A stretch of 64,000 nucleotides of DNA from Rhodospirillaceae bacterium (GTDB lineage: Bacteria > Pseudomonadota > Alphaproteobacteria > DSM-16000 > Inquilinaceae). This document shows, piece after piece, positions 27,888-36,029 of the stretch. The first letter of the stretch is position 1, and the number at the start of each line of letters is the position of its first letter. The translations under genes and the position numbers were made by a program. The stretch lies in assembly GCA_020638575.1 (NCBI GenBank), contig JACKIH010000003.1, forward strand, positions 1,097,501-1,161,500, written 5' to 3'. The notes below the pieces were generated by a model. It had not been told where the DNA came from and did not search any database. It worked only from the letters and a program-made list of their open reading frames with translations.

Positions 27888-27916
27888 AAACCCCGTCGAA
27901 TTTCGGCGGGGTTTTT
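27888..27916 (+). terminator. rho-independent terminator of the ArfA-like gene
   Basis: AAACCCCG (27888-27895) pairs with CGGGGTTT (27907-27914), and more T residues follow. It begins one base after the stop codon. Two consecutive hairpins thus bracket the stop codon. Confidence 0.85.
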
Positions 27917-27964
27917 CGGTTTTGGGTGTCTGGCGTTGCGTTCTGGCTGGTTAGAAGGAGGGCC

Positions 27965-29200
27965 AGGCCTCATGCCGCCCTGGGATTCGTGGCTTTGGCC
28001 GGCACCAGGGCGATCTTCATGATGTTCTGGGCGGCAGTCGCAAGCAGGCATCGGCAGGCCACCCACACGTCCCCGCGGAACTGCGCACAGCCGACCCATG
28101 GAGCTGCTTGGCATCGGCGGATGACCGTTCGACCGTCTCCTTGCAGCGATTGTAGATGCGCTTGCCCCCGTCGGTCAGACGGTGGGCGTGGCAGCACTCC
28201 CGGGCGTCCTGCCAGACATGGCGGGTGATGACGCGCTGGGCCTGGGCGATGGCGGTGCACGAAGCGAGCAGTGGGTCAGTGCGGCAGCAGTTGGGGACGC
28301 ACTCGTCGTGGCGGTAGCGGTGCGGTCGGTGGTGAAATTGGCGAGCACCTGGCCTTCGGGATGGCCATAGCCGTCGACCGCCGGCAGGCAGGTGACGACC
28401 TTCTTGCGCATCACGCCGGGTTTGGGCGGGGTGTCAAAGCTGCAGGTGATGATCCCCAGCTTGCCGTCCACCGTGCGGTGATCGGGGGAGACGAAGCCCT
28501 TGGGCTTGCTGTCGCGCACCATGTGGCCGCCGTCGGGTTCGATCCGGCTGATTTTGGTTTCTTTCTCTGCCGGGCGTCGTTCCCTGGGCTGCAAGGGCGG
28601 TTTGCCATGGGCCGCCCGGTCCGCCTCCACCGCCGCATCCGGCGTCTCCCAGTAGTCGGCCCGCAACTTAGCCGCCACGGCCTTGTCGAAGCGGTTGTTG
28701 TTGACGTTGGCTGCCAGGTGGGTGGAGTCGGTGTAGAGCACCGGTCCGACCACCAGCCCGCAGCCGATCGCCTGCTCCACGATGTGGTCGAAGACCTTTT
28801 CCGCCATTTCGGTGTCGCGGTAGCGACGGCGCCGGTTCTGCGACAGGTGCGAGGCGTCGAACACCGGATCGCGCCGGCGCAGGCGCAGGAACCAGCGGTC
28901 GGCGACATTCACCTCGATCTCGCGCAGCAGTTGGTGTGCGGAGCGCGCACGCTGAACAGGGAGCCGATGTCCAACGCCTTGTACATCACCACCGGATCGA
29001 ACGCCGGACGGCCGTTGTCCGGGCCCTGGAGCTCGGCGACGAGGCCGTGGATGAAGGGAAAGTCGATCACCGCACCAATCTTGCCAAGCAGGTGATCTCG
29101 CGGCACCAAACTCTCAAGCGTTACCATCTCGCCTTCGGTCTGTTGTGCCGACGGGTCCTTCAACGGAAGCCACCCAATCACAAGGGTCCGGCGGCGTAGT
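27965..29200 (-). mobile_element. degraded IS1182-family insertion sequence
   Basis: Transposase pieces are read on the minus strand in at least three frames. The first (about 29190-28940) has ESLVPRDHLLGKIGAVIDF and GRPAFDPVVMYKAL. The second (28912-28290) has DPVFDASHLSQNRRRR and VLYTDSTHLAANVNNNRFD, carrying the DDE-region DST motif. The tail (about 28260-27970) has VITRHVWQDARECCHAHRLTD and ATAAQNIMKIA. Frameshifts occur near 28940, 28290 and 28070. No terminal inverted repeats are evident to me. The element is inactive. It lies between the ArfA-like gene and tRNA-Ser. Confidence 0.8.
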
Positions 29201-29235
29201 CGCTGGACGGGGCATGGTACCGCCGCAACGCAAGC

Positions 29236-29259
29236 GGGCCGGCCCCGCAGGACCGGCCC
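29236..29259. terminator. GC hairpin between IS remnant and tRNA-Ser
   Basis: GGGCCGG (29236-29242) pairs with CCGGCCC (29253-29259), and TT follows. The 29200-29411 gap otherwise shows no gene; the tRNA promoter must lie in it. Confidence 0.35.
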
Positions 29260-29411
29260 TTCCATGGTTCGGCCGACGGTGGCACCGCAGCGCAACCGGT
29301 CACTCGGCTATTCGACCACCCGCCGGGCCGCATCCCAGGGTTCCGGCGGGCGCCCGGCCATGATAAGCGCATGGCGGCGGTCCCGCCCCGGCTGGGTGGC
29401 ACCGACGCGCC

Positions 29412-29501
29412 GGATGGGTGGCCGAGCGGTTTAAGGCACCGGTCTTGAAAACCGGCGGGCGCGCAAGCGCCCCGTGGGTTCGAATCCCACCCCATCCGCC
29501 A
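29412..29501 (+). tRNA. tRNA-Ser (anticodon TGA)
   Basis: This is a 90-base class II tRNA with an encoded CCA end. The acceptor GGATGGG pairs with CCCATCC, the discriminator is G, and the anticodon loop CTTGAAA gives UGA. It has a long variable arm (GGGCGCGCAAGCGCCC) and a T arm GTGGGTTCGAATCCCAC. Its 3' end appears to be the attachment site of the island that follows: 29488-29500 is repeated at 37587-37599. Confidence 0.97.
29488..29500 (+). other. candidate attL of island 1 (tRNA-Ser 3' end)
   Basis: The 13 bases CACCCCATCCGCC at the tRNA 3' end recur in the same orientation at 37587-37599. P4-type integrases normally use tRNA 3' ends as core sites. Confidence 0.6.
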
Positions 29502-29603
29502 ATCATCCGCTTCATGGCGCCCCACATTGTCCAAAGAAGACTGTAATACATAGGGTTTCCGTCTCTGCGCAGCCCGGATTGACCCCGCGCATCCCGGATT
29601 GTA

Positions 29604-29652
29604 TGGTGGGTAGAACGGTGGGTTTTTCCACTCGCCAACGCTCTACCCACCA
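29604..29652. promoter_or_regulatory. inverted repeat TGGTGGGTAGA upstream of integrase 1
   Basis: TGGTGGGTAGA (29604-29614) and TCTACCCACCA (29642-29652) form a perfect inverted repeat, with a third GGTGGGT between. The same TGGTGGGTA inverted pair lies before integrase 2 (42450-42480), and a single GGTGGGTAG lies near the right end at 37517. These are probably integrase arm sites or an operator for integrase control. Confidence 0.5.
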
Positions 29653-29670
29653 GATCGATGCGAGGCCGAT

Positions 29671-30900
29671 ATGGCCGGAAGCGCAAAGGGACTGACAGCC
29701 CGCACCCTCAAGGACCTGCCGCCGGGAATGCACGCCGATGGCGGTGGCCTTTATCTCCAGGTCACACCCGCCGGCGCGCGCACCTGGATATTTCGCTACT
29801 CCCTAAAGAAGCGCCGGCGGGAAATGGGGTTGGGCAGCCTTGCCACCTTCACGCTGACGGAGGCGCGCAGCCGGGCTGGCGATGCCCGCAAACTCGTGGC
29901 GGACGGGCTAGACCCGATCGACAAGCGCGACCACGACCGCGAAGCTACCCACCGCGCTATACCCGCCTTCCACGACATAGCCCTGAGCTACATCGGGGCT
30001 AACCGGGCGGGGTGGCGGAATGCCAAGCATGGCCAGCAATGGGCGAATACCCTGGCCACCTATGCCTTCCCGACGTTGGGGAACCTCCCGGTCGATCAGA
30101 TCGACACCCGGCACGTCCTATCGGTGCTCCAGCCCATCTGGACGGAGAAACCGGAAACGGCATCGCGGGTGCGCGGACGGATCGAAGTGATCTTGGATTC
30201 CGCGAAAGCCCAAGGCCACCGACAAGGCGAGAACCCCGCGCGGTGGAAGGGGCACCTGGATACCATCCTTCCCGCCAAGGGAAGGGTTGCGCGCGTCGTC
30301 CATCACGCCGCCATGGCCTATGCCGATGTGCCGGGCTTCTGGCCGTTGCTGGAAGCACAGGATGGCATCGGAGCAAAGGCTCTGGCCTTTCAGATCCTGA
30401 CCGCGTGCCGTCCGGGCGAGGTGCGTTGCGCGGAATGGTCCGAAGTGGACCTTGAGGCATCGGTCTGGACCGTTCCAGGCGAGCGCATGAAGGCGGGCAA
30501 CACCCACCGCGTGCCGCTCTCCGACGCCGCTGTGGCCATCCTGAGGCGCATGGCGGCGGTCCGTCAGTCGGACCTGGTGTTCCCCGGCCAGAAGCCCGCG
30601 AGGCCCCTTTCGGATATGGCGGTGAAACGCGTGCTGGTGCGCCTTGGTCTGGATGTGACGCCACATGGGTTTCGGTCGACGTTTCGGACATGGGCGGCCG
30701 AACAAACGTCCACGCCACACGAAGTCTGCGAGGCCGCATTGGCCCATGTTCCCAGCTCGCAGGTCGTAGCCGCCTATCAGCGGGGAGACCTGTTCGAGCG
30801 GCGGCGGCACCTGATGGATGCGTGGGCGCGGTTCGTCATCACACCCGCCGGTGCGCGCGTCGTGCCGCTACTTGGGAACGGCCGAGGTCATGGTGCGTAA
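29671..30900 (+). CDS. P4-type tyrosine integrase of island 1
   Basis: 409 residues. The DUF4102-type N-terminal arm-binding domain (DGGGLYLQVTPAGARTWIFR) is followed by a core-binding domain and a catalytic domain. Catalytic residues are visible: Arg in LTACRPGEVRCAEW, His-x-x-Arg in TPHGFRSTFRTW, the second His in ALAHVPSS, and the Tyr nucleophile in VVAAYQRGDLFERRR. The residues after ALAH (VPSS) differ from the usual TVxD/K, but the catalytic set is intact. It begins 170 bp after tRNA-Ser(TGA). It is roughly 60 percent identical by eye to integrase 2 at 41201. Confidence 0.93.
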   Translation: MAGSAKGLTARTLKDLPPGMHADGGGLYLQVTPAGARTWIFRYSLKKRRREMGLGSLATFTLTEARSRAGDARKLVADGLDPIDKRDHDREATHRAIPAFHDIALSYIGANRAGWRNAKHGQQWANTLATYAFPTLGNLPVDQIDTRHVLSVLQPIWTEKPETASRVRGRIEVILDSAKAQGHRQGENPARWKGHLDTILPAKGRVARVVHHAAMAYADVPGFWPLLEAQDGIGAKALAFQILTACRPGEVRCAEWSEVDLEASVWTVPGERMKAGNTHRVPLSDAAVAILRRMAAVRQSDLVFPGQKPARPLSDMAVKRVLVRLGLDVTPHGFRSTFRTWAAEQTSTPHEVCEAALAHVPSSQVVAAYQRGDLFERRRHLMDAWARFVITPAGARVVPLLGNGRGHGA

Positions 30901-31615
30901 GCCGCTAGGTAGCCCCCCAGCCGGCTACTGCCCGGATTTCGGGGACGAAGAGGCAGCGGCCGTAGCCAAAGAAGTCGGCATCGCACTTCCGCCTGAAGCT
31001 ATTCAGCGCATTCGGTTGGCTCTGCTCCACTACGTCGTTTCAATCAGAACCCTGCATCAAGAACCCCCGCGGCAGAGCGTACGCGACAAGATAGACCAGT
31101 ACCGCAATGCCGTGGTCGGCATGATCGAAGCCTACGTCGCTCTCGCCAGCAGCCCACAGGGATCAGGCGACCCAAAGACAGAGGCGACAGCGACAGCGCA
31201 TCGGTTGGTTCGAGAGGCGACGGCAAGTCGCCGCCCCGACGGGTGGAACTCAGATGACACGTTCGAACTACACGAACTCGCCCTAAAGGTGCTTAGGAAA
31301 ACAGGGGGGCTTGTATTGGAAGGCAAGCCTGGCCGACCGCGGAATAGAACTGCCATTAAAAAACTGATCCGTGACATCCACGCCATCTACGAAGAAGTAA
31401 CAGGGAATTCGGGATGGCTCAGTCGAACTGCTGATTCCGAAAATTTTTGTGGTCCCTTCCACCGCTTCCTGACGGCTGTTTTTCATGAGGCTGAACAAAC
31501 CGACTTGCGCCGGCCGGAAACCAAACGCGCCCAGATCGGCACCCTTCCGGGAGGCAACCAGCTCGGTGAATTGAACAAGGCTGCAAAGCGCGCAAGCCCT
31601 GATGCCGAGAAATAA
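30890..31615 (+). CDS. unknown island protein overlapping the integrase gene
   Basis: 241 residues, no recognised domain. The ATG at 30890 overlaps the last 11 bases of the integrase gene, so the two are probably translated together. It is helical and rather polar, with a middle part TAIKKLIRDIHAIYEEVTG. Base composition is lower in GC than the core genes. The other island has an unknown gene (40079-41197) in exactly the same place relative to its integrase, though I see no clear sequence match. It may assist excision or regulation, but no function can be given. Confidence 0.7.
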   Translation: MVRKPLGSPPAGYCPDFGDEEAAAVAKEVGIALPPEAIQRIRLALLHYVVSIRTLHQEPPRQSVRDKIDQYRNAVVGMIEAYVALASSPQGSGDPKTEATATAHRLVREATASRRPDGWNSDDTFELHELALKVLRKTGGLVLEGKPGRPRNRTAIKKLIRDIHAIYEEVTGNSGWLSRTADSENFCGPFHRFLTAVFHEAEQTDLRRPETKRAQIGTLPGGNQLGELNKAAKRASPDAEK

Positions 31616-31712
31616 TTGGGTGTGCGGGAAGACCAAATTCTCCCCATGTGACGCGAAACGGTTGCGGTCCCAATTTCGTCCGAGAGATACCCAGGGATGA
31701 AAGGGACCGGCC

Positions 31713-31931
31713 ATGGCCGCCACCAATATTGAACGCACACCGACAAACACCGCGGAACCGCTGGTGGTGCCGATCGACGAAGCACGCCGGCTGTTGGGCG
31801 GGCTGGGCCGCAGCACGATCTACCGGCTGATGGACACGGGCGCGCTCGATGCCGTCCATGTCGGCGGCCGGCGGATGATCCGGCTGGCCTCCATCCGCAG
31901 CCTGGTCGCTGAAGGCTCGGCGGGGCAGTAA
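31713..31931 (+). CDS. AlpA/excisionase-like DNA-binding protein
   Basis: 72 residues with a MerR/Xis-type winged helix: VPIDEARRLLGGLGRSTIYR, then LMDTGALDAVHVGGRRMIR. The pattern (helix, STIYRLxxxG, VGGRRxIR wing) is that of AlpA-family regulators and phage excisionases. In P4-like satellites AlpA activates int and excision. The start ATG follows AAAGGGACCGGCC. The replication gene follows after 54 bp. A homologous protein is encoded in island 2 at 39790. Confidence 0.82.
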   Translation: MAATNIERTPTNTAEPLVVPIDEARRLLGGLGRSTIYRLMDTGALDAVHVGGRRMIRLASIRSLVAEGSAGQ

Positions 31932-31985
31932 GGCCATCGGCCAAATGCGCTGCAGAAAGCTCATCCAGTCCATGAGGCCCAGACC

Positions 31986-32762
31986 ATGCGCGGACGAGGC
32001 ATCGACGCCAAGGGCCGGTCGAAGTCCGTTCCTTTCATCAAGTTGCACCGTGGCGTCACCCAATCCGTGGCATGGCGCTCCCTCTCCCCCAACGCGCGGT
32101 GCGTCGTCCTGGAGATCTGGGAGCGCCACGACGGCACCAACAACGGACAGATCCCCATGTCGGTGCGTGAACTGAAAGCGGCCCTGGGCATCGGCAGCGA
32201 CAAGGTGCGCGACGCCACCAATCAGGCCATCGACCATGGCTTTCTGATCCGCCGTCAACAGGGAAGCTTCAGCGTCAAGAACCGCTCTGCAACCGAGTGG
32301 GAAATCACCGCCGAAGCATGTGATGGTGCACCACCGAAGTGTTTGTACCGAGACTACGACAAAAATCTACGGAACCTGAGGCAGGTACAGATGGAACCTG
32401 AGGCAGGTACAGTGCCCGCCAAAAAATTACCGAATATTACGCGCACGGAACCTGTGGCAGGTACCGTCAAGGCATGTTTTGGTCTACCGACGGAACCTGA
32501 GACGGGTTCACTTATAGAATCTACCAGGCAGGTGGAAGTGTCCCATGGTCAAGAGACGCGATCAAAGCCGGACGCTGATCGAGTTCGAGCCCGCCTGAAA
32601 GCTGGGAAGGCATCGGCACCCAAAGGCTTCATGGCGTGGCTGGCGCGGGAAACAGGCATCAGCGGCCCATCTCTCGCGAACTTCGCTGCTGGACGCTTCC
32701 CGATCAGTGCGGAACGATTGGCTCGGCTGTCCGCGGCGCTGGATGCCAGGGAGGCTGCGTAG
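31986..32762 (+). CDS. replication-initiator-like winged-helix protein with internal iterons
   Basis: 258 residues. The N-terminal half has a phage O/RepA-like winged helix: FIKLHRGVTQSVAWRSLSPNARCVVLEIWERH, then PMSVRELKAALGIGSDKVRDA. The middle is a low-complexity segment with three copies of an E-P-x-A/T-G-T/S motif (about residues 132-175) encoded by four DNA repeats. The C-terminal 60 residues form a small helix-turn-helix-like domain (GFMAWLARETGISGPSLANFAAG). Repeats inside an initiator gene recall the lambda O gene, whose iterons are the replication origin. It is probably the island's initiator. Start ATG; the exact partners are unknown. Confidence 0.65.
   Translation: MRGRGIDAKGRSKSVPFIKLHRGVTQSVAWRSLSPNARCVVLEIWERHDGTNNGQIPMSVRELKAALGIGSDKVRDATNQAIDHGFLIRRQQGSFSVKNRSATEWEITAEACDGAPPKCLYRDYDKNLRNLRQVQMEPEAGTVPAKKLPNITRTEPVAGTVKACFGLPTEPETGSLIESTRQVEVSHGQETRSKPDADRVRARLKAGKASAPKGFMAWLARETGISGPSLANFAAGRFPISAERLARLSAALDAREAA
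32371..32511 (+). repeat. four iterons inside the replication gene, candidate origin
   Basis: 20-bp units GGAACCTGAGGCAGGTACAG begin at 32371 and 32393 (identical), 32447 (two differences) and 32492 (several differences). Each has the dyad ACCTG-nnn-CAGGT (last copy CGGGT). An AT-rich stretch (32421-32440) lies between units 2 and 3. The layout resembles the lambda origin. Confidence 0.75.
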
Positions 32763-32872
32763 TGTTTCCGATTGCTGGCCTCCACAGTCAATCGATCGCC
32801 GGCAGGTCAGTGTCATAGGGAGACATCGGCGCTTGATTGCCGCCTTGAACGTAACGATCACAACGGTACTGA

Positions 32873-33397
32873 TCAGTTCGCTGTGCGTCGAATAACAACG
32901 GCGCCGATGAAATCTGGCACAAGGCGGTTAGCGAGTCGGTCTACGATGCGTCGACCATTTGGGCTCCCGTGCCGAAGGGTCATGGCCTCCACAAGATGTT
33001 CTTCCGCAGTTCGGCATGACGTAAACGCCGCGGCAGTGACGTTTTCAGGGGTATCGCTCGTATTGTCAGAATAGTAGTAGATCGAATTCCATAAACATTG
33101 ACCCCATTCTGTCGAGCGTGCCTCGATTTCCGCATCCTGTTGAGCTTCAACGCGGCGCCGTTCTTCAAGACTCGCCTGATGTCGCCGCTCCAATTCTTCC
33201 AAAATCTCTTGGGTCTGGGCTTCTAGTTGCGCAGCTGTTTCATCTGCACGGCGACGCTGTTCTTCCAAGTTCGCCCAAAAATCGCTTTGCTGTTCGGTCT
33301 CAGTCGTGGGCTGCGCCACATCTGCGGCGCAAGATCCAAGGCAGAACATTAGCATGATGAGAAATGTGCGGATTGTCTTTGCTTGATGGCTGAGCAT
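32873..33397 (-). CDS. coiled-coil lipoprotein, unknown function
   Basis: 174 residues from the ATG at 33397. The hydrophobic leader TIRTFLIMLMFCLGSCAA has lipobox LGSC, so lipidation is likely. It is followed by a charged coiled coil (about residues 40-100, LEEQRRRADETAAQLEAQTQ) and a C-terminal globular part with a cysteine pair. Codon use and GC content are lower than in the core genes. It is on the minus strand, 134 bp from the S8 protease gene and downstream of it. It could be a third member of that cargo unit or independent. Confidence 0.65.
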   Translation of the reverse strand: MLSHQAKTIRTFLIMLMFCLGSCAADVAQPTTETEQQSDFWANLEEQRRRADETAAQLEAQTQEILEELERRHQASLEERRRVEAQQDAEIEARSTEWGQCLWNSIYYYSDNTSDTPENVTAAAFTSCRTAEEHLVEAMTLRHGSPNGRRIVDRLANRLVPDFIGAVVIRRTAN

Positions 33398-33530
33398 GAG
33401 AGGTGGCCCGGTCCTCAATGAACAGCCCAGCTCAAATGTACTGGATTTCACGGCATTCGGCTAGTTTGAGTTGCAGTGCCCGTGCGCGCCGGTGAAGTTA
33501 CAGAGGCTTGGACCCCGCACCACCACGCGG

Positions 33531-36029
33531 CTACACACGCGGCATCACGCGCGCCGCCGTCCGGATATCCGCGATCTGAATATTTGAAGCCAGGAGCGAT
33601 TGCCGAAGGTCGTTGAATACCGGGCGAGTGCCTTCCAGGTCGGCAATCGTCAGAATCGCAGTAAACGGTACACCCTCCTCTCTCATTTCCTCTCCGACCC
33701 GCGTCAAGTAGCCGACGGTCAAGCGCCAGTTCGGCGACTTGCCAACTCCTCTCGGGCTTGCCTTGGCGTATGCTTTGACCGGACTCCATTTCAGTCCATG
33801 CTCAATAAGCTCCGCCTCTATCGACGGGGTCTCGCCCTTGCCGGGAAGGTAGATTGGGTCGAGCCGGCCTTCCCACCCACCATCTTCTTTCTCCTGCTGA
33901 AGCGAGGCGTCGACATTCACCCGCACAAACTCGTCACCGAACCGCTGGTCCAGTGGCGGCGTCGAGACAAGCGTTAGCTTTGCGGCTCCTCGACATTTCC
34001 CCCCTGCGCCCACAAGTGACGTCGGCCATTGGAACCGGAAGTTCATCTGCTGCCCCTTCCGCAATCGAGAGGCGAAAACCAAAGTGATCTCGTGATCACT
34101 GCCCTCCAGCATCCGATCTGCCGATTGCGGTATGCCGAACCCCACCAGATGACGCGCCACAGGCCACATCACCTTGGGTCTTAGCGGCTCCGGCATTTGA
34201 GCGTGATGCACCAGAAGGCCGACAAGGGTTTCCCGTGATACCTCGCCTTCGATTGCGTGATCCAGCGCTGCTGCTGTCTTGGCCACAAGAGGCGTCGAGT
34301 AGCTCGTGCCGCAACCGTCGATCACGGTTCCATCCGCCGCAACTGAAAACAGGCCATGCCCGAGCGGTCCCTTGGGCGACCCGGAGCCGCCCACATGAGC
34401 CAAGTCCGGCTTGACACCCGTCCGCAAGCCAGGACCACGTCTGCTGTACCGGCTCGGGGCATAGGCAATTGCATTGGCGAGTCCTGGCGGGTTCACCGCA
34501 GAAACAGCAACATTCCGCACACTTTCCGCCGGCATTAACATCCCATCATCTTGTGCCGCAGCAAGGTGAGCAAGAGCGGAGCTCGGATCGGCTTGCCACT
34601 CTGTCCGAGTGTTCTGCGCCTCGGTGTTGCCGGCAGATATGAAGATCAGCACATCATTGGCATCTGCGATCGCATCCAGCCGCGAGGCATGTTCGCTGTA
34701 GCGGGCCGGCACCGCCGGTTGGCGGATATTGAGGCTCATGTTGAACATGCGGACGCCCTGGCGTGCTCTTAGCTCACTCACAGCGCTTTCCACCTCGCCG
34801 AAGAAGTCCGGCAGGCCGCTTGGATAGTAGCTCGCGAAGCTGTCCGCTTGTTGGTCGTTTGGAAATACGTCCACATCGACGAGTAGAGCGCCATCCGGTT
34901 CCGGGCAGGTTGCAGTGCCGTTGAGCGAGCCGCCCATTACGGCAAGGCCGCCGATGAAAGTTCCGTGACTCGCGTCTGTATCCGCGTCGGCAAGAAAATC
35001 CCACCGGTCGACCACCCAATCAGCCAATACAGGCGAGATGCCGCCGTCTATGACCCCAACCAGCGGATAGGTTCGGGAAGCGTTCCGTGTCGGCACTTCG
35101 GCTATGTCGGGGCGGACTCGACCGGTTTCTGCTGGTGAGCGCACGACGATCCCGGGCAGATCGATATGCCGAACCAGCGGATGAGTCTCAAGAAAGCCCA
35201 GAAGCTGCGTGTGCCGCTCGCGGTTTGAATTGAATGGGACCAGTACCTTTCGTCGTTCGGCTTGCGAGGGCTCCCCGAGACGAAGGGTCGCCGGCATCTC
35301 CGACCGACCAAGGCGCACCGACAGAAGCGGTTCGGCGCGGCGGCCAGTTACAGTTCGCCCCACATCCAATCCCCTGCCGATCCTTGTGAGCCCGTCGACA
35401 AAGGATTGGTAGAGCAGTCGGCGATTCTCTCCGACCGCGTCCCAGCTGCTGCGGGGCGGCGGCACCTCGAACAGCTCAACCTGGTAGCTGCCACCGGTCA
35501 TTGGATTAGCCAGCCAAACCAACGCTTCCTCAATCGAAAACGACCGCCGGTCTGAAGGGCCGAACAGTTCGATCTTCTCGATGGCTCCAGCTTCGCTGCG
35601 TCGCGCCGACGGGTGTGGCACGTCTTTGCCCCGCGCCGCTGAGAATCGCAACGTTGTGGTCTCCTCGGCCTCGTAGATCTTCGCGGCGACTGCTCGCGCT
35701 GTTTCCGGCCTCATCTCCACCAGTAACACCCCAAGCCTTCCGCCCCCGACGACGGGTGTCCGCTCAGCCGTGAACAGTGCCTTCACCGGGCGATGGCTTT
35801 TCGCCCAAGCAATCTTGCGGAGAATGACCTTGGCATGTCCGATGCTCGTCTGCGGCTGCCTCTCCAATGCCCGGGCAATCCCTTCGAGCTGTTCAATGAG
35901 CCGCGTCTTGTGCAGCCGGAACGCGTCGTCGCGAAAGGCGAAGAAGTCTGTCTTCGGACCGCCGCCGCCTGCCTCGCGCGCCTCGTCGTAGTTCTCTGGG
36001 TTCAAGACGATCTGAACAGGGCTAGCCAT
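33531..36029 (-). CDS. ietS: subtilisin-like serine protease, IetS-type
   Basis: 832 residues. An N-terminal region of about 320 residues precedes an S8 peptidase domain with Asp328 (VGVIDGG), His355 (DASHGTFIGG) and Ser576 (CGTSYSTPL), plus the oxyanion Asn region ISAGNTEA. A beta-rich C-terminal part of about 230 residues follows. The start overlaps the stop of the AAA ATPase gene by 8 bp, so the two are translationally coupled. An AAA ATPase paired with a large S8 protease is the ietAS arrangement, known as a plasmid toxin-antitoxin/stability locus and as an anti-phage system. No signal peptide, so the protein is cytoplasmic. Confidence 0.85.
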   Translation of the reverse strand: MASPVQIVLNPENYDEAREAGGGGPKTDFFAFRDDAFRLHKTRLIEQLEGIARALERQPQTSIGHAKVILRKIAWAKSHRPVKALFTAERTPVVGGGRLGVLLVEMRPETARAVAAKIYEAEETTTLRFSAARGKDVPHPSARRSEAGAIEKIELFGPSDRRSFSIEEALVWLANPMTGGSYQVELFEVPPPRSSWDAVGENRRLLYQSFVDGLTRIGRGLDVGRTVTGRRAEPLLSVRLGRSEMPATLRLGEPSQAERRKVLVPFNSNRERHTQLLGFLETHPLVRHIDLPGIVVRSPAETGRVRPDIAEVPTRNASRTYPLVGVIDGGISPVLADWVVDRWDFLADADTDASHGTFIGGLAVMGGSLNGTATCPEPDGALLVDVDVFPNDQQADSFASYYPSGLPDFFGEVESAVSELRARQGVRMFNMSLNIRQPAVPARYSEHASRLDAIADANDVLIFISAGNTEAQNTRTEWQADPSSALAHLAAAQDDGMLMPAESVRNVAVSAVNPPGLANAIAYAPSRYSRRGPGLRTGVKPDLAHVGGSGSPKGPLGHGLFSVAADGTVIDGCGTSYSTPLVAKTAAALDHAIEGEVSRETLVGLLVHHAQMPEPLRPKVMWPVARHLVGFGIPQSADRMLEGSDHEITLVFASRLRKGQQMNFRFQWPTSLVGAGGKCRGAAKLTLVSTPPLDQRFGDEFVRVNVDASLQQEKEDGGWEGRLDPIYLPGKGETPSIEAELIEHGLKWSPVKAYAKASPRGVGKSPNWRLTVGYLTRVGEEMREEGVPFTAILTIADLEGTRPVFNDLRQSLLASNIQIADIRTAARVMPRV

